In this document: positions 49,061 through 60,249 of the stretch, one piece after another | Position numbering within the stretch: position 1 is the stretch's first letter | Layout: every line of letters begins with the position of its first letter | Source: Acanthochlamys bracteata | Lineage: Eukaryota > Streptophyta > Magnoliopsida > Pandanales > Velloziaceae | Assembly (NCBI GenBank): GCA_019914995.1 | Contig: CM034131.1 | Coordinates: forward strand, 6,852,501 to 6,916,500 | Length of the DNA stretch: 64,000 bases | Reading direction: 5' to 3' | Program-made: the position numbers and the translations under genes | Notes under the pieces: generated by a model | Databases searched by the model: none | What the model saw: the letters and a program-made list of their open reading frames with translations, nothing else | Told to the model about the DNA's origin: nothing

Positions 49061-50180
49061 AATGGTGTAAGGTGTAATGCATTTTTATCTTGTTATTGCT
49101 TTGCTCAGAGTTTTCATTTTGCAGTAATAGCTTTCAAGAGCTATGTGATATTTATTTCTTAACATAATTTCAATGTAACTGTCTCTTGTAGGCTTTTGAA
49201 GTTTTGTTGCTTTCTTGGCATCATTGCAACCTTTCTTAAAATCATGCTTATCCAAAGATTGCATGTATGTACTTTCTTCTTTGAAGAAAGGTCTATTTAG
49301 GTGCAAGAATTTCCTTTGTTATTTTGATTCTTTTTGTTTATCTGCATCTTCTGTTGCGTGTTACTAGTAACGATCAAATTCTGCAATGAATGATAAATGC
49401 GAGTTTCTTTTATTATGGCCTAAACTGGTGCTTTCATGCGTGCATTCTTATATAGTTTACTTGTTATGGCTGATTCCTGAACATTAAAGAATGTCTTCTA
49501 TTGATTTTCTAAGAGTGATAAACTTGTCATGATCTGCCTATGGTTTGTACTTAGCGCCTCATTTTTCAAAATTTCAATTATGATTGTTTTTATATATCAT
49601 CTGAAAGAAAATTGTTTTTCCAACTTTATTGGGAATTGTTCTTCTACTGACTATTGTTATAACTCGCATGCTACTGTTGCTTTGCATGCATCAAAGATTG
49701 TGGAAAACTCATTGTCATACATTTATCTCAGAGCACTCTACTGATGCATTGGGCTAAAGATCCACCTTAAGTAGGCTGATCTTTTACCTAATCCTTTTCA
49801 TCATTGATAGAGACCTTGAGATTATACTGGAGATTATATCATATGCATCCATCTGTCTATCATAGAATGTCTTCCTTCCAACAAAATAATAAATCCATGA
49901 CAGATTCTTACATTACATCATGATTGAATATGGTGAACCATGCTGCCAAAGAGAGGTTTTAAAAATGGCTAAAATGGCAGGACAAAATAATAACACGTTA
50001 TCTTGGAGCTCCTCTGCTTGAGTGTAGTGGATGATAGGTAAACTAACAAAAATCTTGATCTCATTTTTCAATGATTGTAATGCTTTAAAGGCTTCTTTTG
50101 AATACTCTTCACCCTGATGGCCTAGTATTGCATATCATAGGAAGTTGTAGTTGTAGAATTATAATCATTCCACAATGTCG
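49061..50180. other. Intergenic, nothing recognised
   Basis: 1.1 kb between the chaperone relic and the 3' end of the MATE gene. It contains the probable MATE 3' UTR at its right edge. No gene or clear repeat is seen. Confidence 0.5.
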
Positions 50181-53100
50181 TCATTTGTCTTCGAGAAGAG
50201 GCTGCTTCTTATCCTCCCACTTGCTCAATCTGTTTTCTGCTACTTTGACCTGTGTTTTGACATTGAAAACATTAGTGATATACTGGAGTTACTAGAATAT
50301 AGTGAAAGTCAGGTAGATCTTTGTTCCAAATTTTGCGAACATGGTGCCATCTGTGGCTGGAATTGAACCCTCTATGTCGGGGCGAAATATTATTCTTGAA
50401 GGAAATTCGATGTTTCTTTTCTTGAATTTGATTCAGGCATGCAAGATGTTCCTTTATAGAATTTCTTTTCTGTCATGTCTTAGGTAGATTGAATAAGTAA
50501 CAGACAAATAAGTAATTATATCTCACCTTTGAATTTGGTAGGTATGGCTTTTTATTTCTGTTTCACATGTTTACAAGTTTGTCAGCTAGTAATCAGACAC
50601 TATAAGTGCCACCTATGACCACCGAATTTTCTAATTATATGTTCCTGGCTATTCTCTTTTTTATCTATCAAGTCATGATATGATGTTACTTAGAATAAAC
50701 TTCTACAATCTACATAACTTGAAGGGGGTTTCTTTTCTTTTTGAGTAATCGTTGGTTTATCCGCGCAGCAATTTTGTAGACAAAGAACTGCAAGAGTTGA
50801 AAATCTAGAGCCACACAGGTACATACTATGTAGTTTTTGGTATTTATAGTTAATGGACTAAATCCTGATGCAATGTTATGAAACACATTGCTTCCATGAT
50901 AACTTATATTTTCTTAGTTTTGTTTTGTTTTGCCACTAACTCCCAATAGCTTACGTTCTGCTTTCTTTGAAATTTGGTTTCTTGCATGCTTGACATGATC
51001 GTCGTCTTATGAGAACTACAAATTCTCCTTGTACATCTTTTAAGCCTACGTATTACTATTCATTCTCATATCTAACTGACATGTACTTCAATAAAATTGT
51101 ACTTTTGCGATTCTCCTACAGGTGCATAAGAAGTATAACTTACCTCTTTGTTCCAGTTTGTTCTGAAAGTGACCCAAAGAAGTATCAGAGTCTGCAATGT
51201 TGTTCCTCCTATCATTCCAGTCCATATTCCCTGTCATGAATGTTCTCAAGTTTGTTGGCTATGCGCTTTGTTGTTTATGATTTCATGAAGACATGTATGA
51301 ATTTCATCAGAAGTGTTCTTCTTACCTTGGCTCCCAGGTTAAAATAGAAACCTAGTAGACAACCTAGAGGAACTCCAACAACATAGTAACAGCCAACATT
51401 AACATACGCAACAAACGCTTGCCATCCGCAACCAACAGCAACGCCTGAGTTCACAAAAAAAGGTTCAGAACATCATTAACTAGTTACAAAAGAGAGCGAA
51501 GTGATACTGAGGAAGTTCAAATGTTTACCTGAGAGTACTGGTTGTATTCCATTGAGGATAATGGTGAGTCCGAGAAGCGGGCAGAGATCGGACACTGCAC
51601 GAGCAACCTCTTCTCCTTCTGTGAACATGTAACTGAGGACGTCTCGGAAACATAGGATTACAACTGCCAAGATAACTGACACAATGAAGGATAACAAAGT
51701 CACCACCACGACGGAGAACGCTGCAGATTTCGGGTGTGCAGCACCGAGCTCGTTGCTAACTCGCACACTATAGTAGTAAAATCAAGCAATCAGTTGAGAT
51801 TCAGTGTTCAGAAATGCATACAAACTTAGAGCTGCCGTCTATAAATGTTTAACTTTAGCGTGAAGTTGAACATGTATTATTGCTTGAACAATATATGTTT
51901 TATAGGCTGGTTGTAGATAAATTCAGTATGTCAATTAAAAAGTTTACCTTGCCGCTGCATTGAATCCGACGGAGATCATGAAGACCCAACCGGAGATTGT
52001 CATGCTGCATCCGCACAAACACCAAATCAAAGACTATTAATCAACAAAAAGAATGAAGTTAAGGAAAATAATTAAGACTTCAAGCAGATAATTCTAGCGT
52101 AATTTGTTCTGGTAACTCTTGACGTTATTCTGATGCCTAACATTGGTAAAATATCCCAATCCACTAACTGCTGTTTTTATCAGGAAGCAACTCAGCATGC
52201 TAGCCAGACATACATGAAGACAAACTAAAACTGAAGCTGTACAAAGAAACGTTTGTGATGAGTATGGTCTAAACAGAAAGGAAGATATGAGAAATTTTAT
52301 CTTAATTGACTTATTATGGACTCATGAATTATTGAGAACTTTTAAGTCCATATGACTCATCTCTCTAAAATTTTTGGCTCATTACAGAAAACGACCAAAG
52401 GACTAACTACGAAGTCACCGCTTTCTTTCAATTCATTTATGCTTTTTCTTTTATTCTTGCGTGTCTAAATCTACACCAAATTTGATGATCAAAATTAAAA
52501 TTTGCATTATTACTGTTACTCAAGAACAAAAAAAACAAAGTAAAGAGCATATGATTAGAACTTGTTCCAATGAATTTCATTTCAGAATGATAATTTGGCA
52601 TGACCAAAACTAACGAAACTAATAGACTTGATTGCATTTTAATATTAATTACGATTTAAGTAAATTTTCTTACCACACACTGAGGGAATCTAAGGCAAGC
52701 TGAGGGTTAGGAAGCAGACCGGCGATGAGTACCAGAATCTGAAAGTACCAAGTTTCCAAGCACAACATCACCGCCGAAGCCGCCGACAGTTTCAAAAACC
52801 CCCACAGACCACTGAACGCCGACATCGAAAACCCTCGCCACGTTCTCCGGCACCGTTCACTCGTTACAATGTACAGAAACTGCGCGCCGACGATAATCCA
52901 CCACGATATGCTCAGCATCAGAGATGCACCAAGTAGACCTAATCCTAGTTTGTAAACAACTACCCAGCTCAGAAGCAAGTGTACACATAACGTCGCCGTA
53001 GATATGTAGGCGCTCGGAGCGACGATGCTTTGTGCTTGTAAGAACTTTTGGATAGGAAAGTTTGCAGCGTACGCGAAAATCTGCGGTATAAGACCGTAGA

Positions 53101-53756
53101 CGAAGATTGCAGCTGCCGATGCAATCTCCGGTGATTCACCAAGTAGTATTAGTAATGGTTTCGAGAAGCCGTAGATGACTGCAAGCGGGACGCCGGTTGC
53201 CATTAAGAGTACAGTTGATCTTTGCAGGTAGACTCCTAGCATCTCGTAACGATTTGCACCGTATGCCTGACCGCATAACGTCTCCACTGCACTTCCCATT
53301 CCTAGCTGCAAATTGTAAACCAAAAATTAATCTTATTATCAAAATGAAGAAAAACCAAACATATATGTAGGTTTGCGGTAGTACCATGAGACCGTATGCG
53401 AAGACTTGAATGCCGGTGTTCCCTAACGAGGCAGCGGCGAGCTCAAGATTACCAAGATGACCGGAGAAAATCTGAGTGGACATGGACATCAAGTAATTGA
53501 TCATGTAAACAATCACAGCAGGTGCAGCAAGACGAAGAAGCATGCCAAACTCTATGCCCATGGCAAGCCGATGACGGTGAAACCATGCCATTTTTTCATC
53601 GCCAAGTATGGCTTCCATCTCGTCGCTGACTTCTTCACCGTGCTTTTCATCAGTGATCATCGCCGGTGGCGTTGATGTAGGCAACCGGTTCTGGTTGTCT
53701 GATAGGATGCTGCTGCTAGTAAGCAAAGGTGTCCTTGAATTAGATTCAGTATCCAT
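50181..53756 (-). CDS. MATE efflux transporter, DETOXIFICATION 40-like
   Basis: Seven coding exons, 53756-53385, 53305-52674, 52004-51948, 51767-51529, 51444-51326, 51230-51144 and 50249-50181, give 524 residues. MATE carriers export organic compounds (flavonoids, alkaloids, acids) against H+ or Na+ across the plasma or vacuolar membrane. A hydrophilic N-terminus of about 75 residues precedes twelve predicted helices. Family hallmarks are [87 protein letters not shown] and GIWTGMIGG, in correct order. The end ([16 protein letters not shown]) is a typical short cytosolic tail and comes from a separate 69-base exon after an intron of about 0.9 kb. The ATG at 53756 was chosen because the frame above it opens only with GTG. 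Substrate cannot be told from sequence. Confidence 0.94.
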
Positions 53757-54717
53757 GGCGGTTGATTGGTACACACTAGTTCCCTACTTTTAGTGATTTT
53801 ATTTTCTTAACAAGTAGCAGATGGCTTTTAAAGACTTGCTCCTTCGTTCATGTCGTAATTATTCGGTTTGAATAAAATTTTCGTGGTTGAGTTTTATTTG
53901 AAAGTTGAACAATTTAAGTACGTAGCTAGAACTGGCTCTCAAGAATCGGTGTTCGATACATATGCATGATTGCATCAGCTATGACGTACTATCGAAGGAG
54001 GAGTTCGAATAGAATTTTTTTCAAAAAAAAAATAATATTTTACGTCTCAAATACGTAAGTAATGAGATTGATAAACGAATGATGGTTGATAATTTCTCTT
54101 TTCTTTTTACCTGAAAAATAAAATAACCCATCAATCTTTTTCTTCGGGACATATTTAGTAATATTTTGTACTGAAATATTTAGTAATAAAATTTACTTTC
54201 AAATTATTTTTAAAATAATTAAATATAAATTTAATTATTCATAAAAATTTTACTTTAAAATTATTTTTAAAAATATATAAAAATAAAAACTCATTTTTAA
54301 TTTTTATTTTTTAAATATTTTATTTTTAAAAGTTTATTTTCGTAACTTATTTTTTTCCCGAGACAAACAAGCTCTAAATGGTACCGATAGACATTTGAAC
54401 TTAAAGCAGGCGGTGGGTAGCAACCACCAGATTATTAGAAGCAGTAGCCAATTTTTTGTTTTCTTATTAATCAACCTGACTTCAATAAGTGTGGGGGTGA
54501 ATTATTTTTACTATAACGTGCACGAAAAATTGGGTATTCATTTCAAACATTAAGAGCACATTTACTTATATTGACGAGTGATTCGAGAATAAATTTTTAA
54601 AATATAAATATATACTAGTAATAATTATAAACCTAATTTATAAAAGTAAAATTGTTGAAAAAAAATACTTTTGAATGTTTGAAAGTGTTTTTAAAATTAA
54701 AAATTTTGAAGCTAAAA

Positions 54718-54737
54718 ATATATATATATATATATAT
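54718..54737. repeat. (TA)n microsatellite
   Basis: About ten TA units in AT-rich intergenic DNA. Confidence 0.85.
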
Positions 54738-57129
54738 TTTGTTAACATTGGCATCAATTGTTGAAGCAGTGAGTTTGACATTTACCAGTTTTGAATGAGA
54801 TGCAATATGAATATAGATAGCATAATTATGTAGATTTTAGTTAAGTAAATAATGTTTTTTTTTTTTTTCATTTTCATCAACAAACAAACATGTTGGTCAA
54901 AACTATTAATTTTTTCCTCTTCTAAGTCAACCTAATTATTTCTTTACACAGATTGCTCAAAGGACGTGAAAAAATATCCATCTGTCATGATGGTAACAGT
55001 GTCATGATATTAGTGTTTTGGATAACATTTTATTCTGATTTTTAACTTTATATTTGTTAATATATACTATAAAATATTTTATAAAATATATTCTAAAATT
55101 CAGGAATTATAATTAAAATTATATATCATTTTATTTTTAAATTAAAAAATATCACTTATTTTTAAAAATATTTCTAAAATATTTTTATTTAAAGAAACTG
55201 ATTTAGTCTAAACTTTTAGATTCAATAATAACAATTATGCTTCAAAATTTTAAAGCGTAGCTTTTTCTGACTTATTTCATTTTTTAAAATTATTTTTAAA
55301 TAACTTTTTATAGTATTTAAAAATATCTTTAAATTTTAAAAACTATATATAAATTATACATCATTAATCTAAAAAATAGCAAATTTATTTCTCAAAAATC
55401 TAATCAAAAAGATATTTTAACATTTCCCAAATGACTCCTAAATAGACGAAATAAATATTCTATTTCTGCGGTGCTGCTTCTTATAGACGGAAACTACGAT
55501 ACAAAATTTTGTACTTATTAGGCTTGAAATTTATATTAGAATAGTACACACATTATGAAAGAATCATTCATTAGTATTTTCTTTTTACATAGAACAAATT
55601 TTAATTATATTTTATATTTGTTTAAACTCTATAATATATTTTTAAAAACTCACTATGTAATTAATACAATAACATTTGTAAATTTGTGTCCGTGTTCATA
55701 ACCTATCTGTTCTAGAGCGTCTTTTAAATACACATAAATAAATTTTCTAAAAATAAAAAATAAAAATAATTTTTTTATAAAATAATTTAAAAATAAAATT
55801 CAGTATAATATTTAATTATTTAAAAAATAAATTAGATATAAAATCTAATTTTTATATTTTAAAAATATAGTATAATAATTTGTAAAGATAATTTAAATTT
55901 AATTTGTATTTGAAATATATAAACTAAGTGAAACTTAATTCTAAAAAAAACTCACTATAATTGAAATACGCCCACGCACTTTTAGAGAAACTCAAGTCAT
56001 AGACTTTTGGGAAAGCTTTTCGAGTGATTATTATTTTAAAAAAAATTTATATTTTTAATAATTTTTAATAATTTTTAAAAAAACTTTAGAAAATACAAAA
56101 AATATTATTATAAAATTTTTATATTATTTTAACATAAAAAATTAAATTTATTTTAAAAAAATTTATTTTGCATGCACTCTCCGAACGTCTCCACAGCTTC
56201 TAGCTTATGACTGGCTACCAGTACCAAACGAAACCACGAATGAAAATTCGATTGAGACAGCTTTCGTTTTTCTGGTAAGCTTTCTGGTGATTGCTTTTAG
56301 AGATACGTACAATGATTTTTTTGTATTGTCAAACAAGTGTTGATGAATTGTGGTGCTAGTTTAGAATCCAATATAAAGATAAATTAGAAAATATATCTAA
56401 GATATTTTATCTTATATTCTTATATCAATCTCACATACAAAGAACATAAACTACAACACATATTTTACATCCGCCGAATAATACAGGTGCATATAGACTT
56501 GACACAAGAGTGAGTTTATAGATTCTAATATTACTTCAAAAGTTTGGGCTTCTAATTTAAAACTTTAAATTAAAGAGTAAGTTACTTAGTTTTTATAAAA
56601 AAATTTAAAATATATCATGTGACTTAAACCCACTGCTCTAATATGAATGAATGAAACAAAGATCTTTTGTTCTTTAGCAGGACAGGACAATCATGCAAAT
56701 TGCAGAACATAAACAACAAGAAATAAATTGAGATTGGTTGTGTAGTGTTTAATGTTCTTGTCAGAAAATGTACCTCAGTCTACTAGACAAGATGGCTGTC
56801 TTAGCTATATTTTATTCTAATTTTTTTATTTTATATTTTAAATTATTTTTTAATTAAAATAGTAAAATTTATTTATTAAATTAAATAAAAATATTTTTTA
56901 TTTAAAAAAATTTATTTTATAATTATTTTCAAACGTCCCCTTGCTAGAGACAGCCGCTGATAATGTTTGATGACAGAACTCAACATTCAACACAACAACA
57001 CAAGATAAGAACATGAACAAAAATTAGCTCAGCTCACATGGATGAGATTAAATGTAACATTTTACAAATGATACATGTAAGTAAGAAGACATGCATTTCA
57101 TTAATTTTTATTTACTATACACGGACTGG

Positions 57130-57352
57130 ATTGCATTTTTTCAATAATGCTTTCTAATTTTTCATTTCATATTTTTTAATATATATTTTATAAATATTTA
57201 AAAAATTTATTTAAAAATTTAAAAAATGTAAAGAGATTTTTTTAATTTTTTTAGAAGTAAAAAAATATAACTCATTTTTTTTTAAAATAAAAATATTTTC
57301 TATTTTTTTAAAATTCTATTTATAAGTATTTTTAAACGCATTCTGAATAATA
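57130..57352. mobile_element. Degraded MITE, 8982 family
   Basis: The inside (TTTTATAAATATTTAAAAAA, TTTAGAAGTAAAAAAATA) runs parallel with the 8982 element in the same orientation, but the ends are worn. Limits are approximate. Confidence 0.5.
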
Positions 57353-57904
57353 CAGGATTAATAAGTTTAGATATTGCTGCTATCATATTGGATTGTTTTG
57401 TTTGTTCATGGGCGGGCTATTTTTAATTGTACAAGGCCTAATACCAATAGATTACTAGTTCAATGTTGAGCCTAACAATAGTTGACCGGGCTGCTTAAGG
57501 CCCTGTTATCTAGACCTGGTCCACTGAGTACCAGTAGTTTCAAGTTCGAAGAATGAACATCTAGAGCTTGCTTAAATTCAAATGTTTCAAATTTAATTTA
57601 TCAGCAAAACTATATCAATTTATTGCGATTTGAGTGGGTGGCACGATGAACTTTGTCAACTTTATTTAAGAAGTTTAATTATTGCAATGGTTCTCTCTTC
57701 TATTGGTAGATAGCTAATTAATCGAACTATCAATGGGTTTGACATGAATTAACAGAGAAAAAAATTATAAAAACAAAACAATTGACTTTCTCTATTTCTT
57801 TGATTTCATTACTTTCTTTATCTTGTTTGTTAAATAAAAAAGATAAAAATAACTATAAAAAGGAAGGAGAGAAAAAAAAACATTATGCAGAGACTTTTGA
57901 CGGA

Positions 57905-58130
57905 TGCAGGAGATATTTGAAAGTACTTATTGAAAAAAAAATTTTAAAAAAAAAATATTTTACAAATTTTTAAAAAATAAATCTTATTTTTAAATAAATA
58001 ATAAAAATATTTTATAATGTAGAATTTTTTTGTATTTTTAAAATTTTCAAAAAAATTTTGTAAAATATTATAGAAATTTTATTAGAAAACATAAGATGAA
58101 AAGTTGGAAAAAAAAAATTCTCCAAATATA
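57905..58130. mobile_element. Degraded MITE, 8982 family, inverted
   Basis: It contains AATAAAAATATTTTATAATG followed by TAGAATTTTTTTGTATTTT and AAACATAAGATGAAAAGTTGG, like the 34381 copy. Ends are approximate. Confidence 0.45.
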
Positions 58131-59844
58131 AACATGGTCGCAATTTGTTAAATACTTCACATTTGATCCTTTCTGGGTTCGAAGAAATATAATACAGATA
58201 TCTTCATCCCTGTTTGATTCTCTAGACAAACAATGTTTTAAAATTCTGAGACTTAAATTTCTACTTGATCATTTATATAACAATACTGACAAGACCGGTT
58301 AATAACCGCGGTATTTGAAGCTTTCCGTTCTATTTTTTCCTCCTGTTTATGAGAATATCAAAAATTTTAAAGCTGTTCGCAATATTCTTCAAAACCAAAT
58401 TACCTCTGTTTCTTTTATTAAACTAAAAAGCACCAACAGATTGACATAGACTTATATTTATCTATAGAGAAGCAGTAGCTATTTGTAAAACCTCATTCAT
58501 TCACTAGCTCCTTCGTAATAACAATCTGCTTCCACGATCCAAAAAAAACCTTATAAATAAATGTAAATCCAACTCAGAGAGCTCTGTGTGGGACACTGTT
58601 TGATTGATAACCAACAGACGAGAGCTCCTCTGCTCTCCTACTCATTGGTTCATTCAAAGGTTTTTAGCAGTCTGCACACTTGATGCAGTTAGGGTATGTT
58701 TAGATTGAGAGTAAATAAAAATAATAAAAAATAAGTGAATAAATTACTTTCTATTACTTTTATTTGGCAACGATTTCATAATATTAATAAAAAATAAAAA
58801 AATTTCCATTAATCTTATATGAAAATTAATCAGCTACATTCTAATGTGGGACGTAAACTAAAGTAATAGAATTTTGGTGTCCGTTAGCATTGTTAAATTT
58901 TTATATTACCCATTATATGTAACAAATCTATTGCACTTCGTACTCGACTCTTCTTGTCTTCGATCGTCGCTCGCGCATCTGTCTGGCCTCTCGCTCTGCT
59001 CGCTCGCTGCCGGACATCTCCCTCTGTTGCTCGATCACATAGATAAACATTTTAAGAGTACGTGCACAACCGTTGTTAATTAATAGTTGTCGTGGCAATG
59101 ACTGTTTTCACAAAGGAACATTACAATTATAGAAATTAACATTAAGACATCTGTCTAATGTTTCAATTTGAAAGCCCAAAACTTGAGAATAGGGAGTTGA
59201 CATGTATTGATGTTAGGATATATAATAAGTTTAGTTCTGCAATTTAGTTAATCGGCACCTGGTCTTCCCAAATTTAATTGAGTGGATGCACAAAATCAAT
59301 GTTCAATTTCAGATCTTCCAGAAATGCATGTTTTCCAAAATTGAAATGAACAAGAGATTAGCAGGGAAATTAAAGGTTTGGAACTTTTGAAACACAGTAG
59401 ACAGAAGTAGACAACAAACAACAACAGCAATTAACAGTATCGGTAATCTATCACAATCACATAACCAACGCATAGCATTCATGTAATGCAAAACTAATTA
59501 TTTTTCTTAATTTGACAAGACCTACTACATTACACCAGTTGAAAACTTTCTTCAAGCAAGCAAGAACTAATTAAAATTATCCACCATTCACAAAATTTCA
59601 TGAAAATCAACAGCATAAACATATATGAAAATTAAGCTCAACATCGATCCATGTATCTGAAATTTCATCTAAATGATCTAACAAAAGTTAACAGATGTGT
59701 ATATATTCACACTAAAATCAAAACCCTCCAAAAAAAGCTCCAATCGTGAGCAAAAGGGGGTCTTTTTTTCTTTTCATTCAAATCTACCTACCTATACATG
59801 ATTCCCACCCAAAAAAAAAACCATCTTTCGTTCAACAAGAAGAT

Positions 59845-60249
59845 TCAGGATTTTTGATAATCTATCTGCTCGGGGCTCTCAGGTATGCTCTGCAAAGCAG
59901 GTTTCCAAGCATGATGATTATGATGATGATCTTCAACTTGTGTGACGATATAACCACCACCTGATTCTAGCAAATGAGAAACCACTTCTTGTACAGGTAA
60001 CCCTTGCACATCTACCTGATGCAACAATTTTTCCAACTGTTTCTTTGATATCTTAACCTTCACCTCTGTAGCTGAGGCTGCTTCTGCTTCTTCTGACAAC
60101 GATCTCTCATTCCTTCTCAATGGAATCATTTCTTCACCATCAACATTTCTATGCTGATGAAATCTCTCAGAATCCTCACATTCTTCCATATCCCATTCAT
60201 CTTCTTCATCGTCTGCCCATGTTGTTGCCCTCCTACAACAATTCCCCAT
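59845..60249 (-). CDS. MGNCC-type small protein, likely N-myristoylated; function unknown
   Basis: A single exon of 134 residues, starting at the ATG giving MGNCCRRATTW. Gly2 followed by Cys4/Cys5 is a standard N-myristoylation plus S-acylation signal, so attachment to the plasma membrane is likely (inference from motif). An acidic stretch (ADDEEDEWDMEECEDSE) is followed by a conserved-looking helix-rich part, VKVKISKKQLEKLLHQVD and LPVQEVVSHLL, and a tail WKPALQSIPES. I remember plant proteins of this pattern (MGNC start, then KITKKQLEELL and a WRPALQSIPE end) that are annotated only as uncharacterised. The frame runs on upstream to another ATG (60315), but the MGNCC start is preferred because of the lipidation motif. 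A His-rich run (HHHNHH) precedes the tail. Confidence 0.8.
   Translation of the reverse strand: MGNCCRRATTWADDEEDEWDMEECEDSERFHQHRNVDGEEMIPLRRNERSLSEEAEAASATEVKVKISKKQLEKLLHQVDVQGLPVQEVVSHLLESGGGYIVTQVEDHHHNHHAWKPALQSIPESPEQIDYQKS

Larger units (their letters stand above)
53757..59844. other. Six-kilobase AT-rich gene-poor region
   Basis: The MATE leader and promoter are at the left edge. The rest is very AT-rich with element-like blocks at about 54150-54370, 55020-55440, 55715-55972 (ends GAGCGTCTTTTAAATA and AATTGAAATACGCCC), 56030-56170, 57130-57350 and 57905-58130. A (TA)n run is at 54718-54737. A GC-rich island at 58940-59040 stands out. I see no gene with support. Confidence 0.5.

Noticed and set aside
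50098-50366. Two plus-strand ORFs of 63-65 codons
   Set aside because: They are shadows of the last coding exon of the minus-strand MATE gene.
57490-57575. tRNA-like T-arm (GTTTCAAGTTCGAAG)
   Set aside because: No acceptor stem or anticodon arm can be drawn around it.
58570-58650. Possible miR159/319-like hairpin (GAGAGCTC repeated)
   Set aside because: The stem does not extend beyond short palindromes and no known mature microRNA sequence is present.
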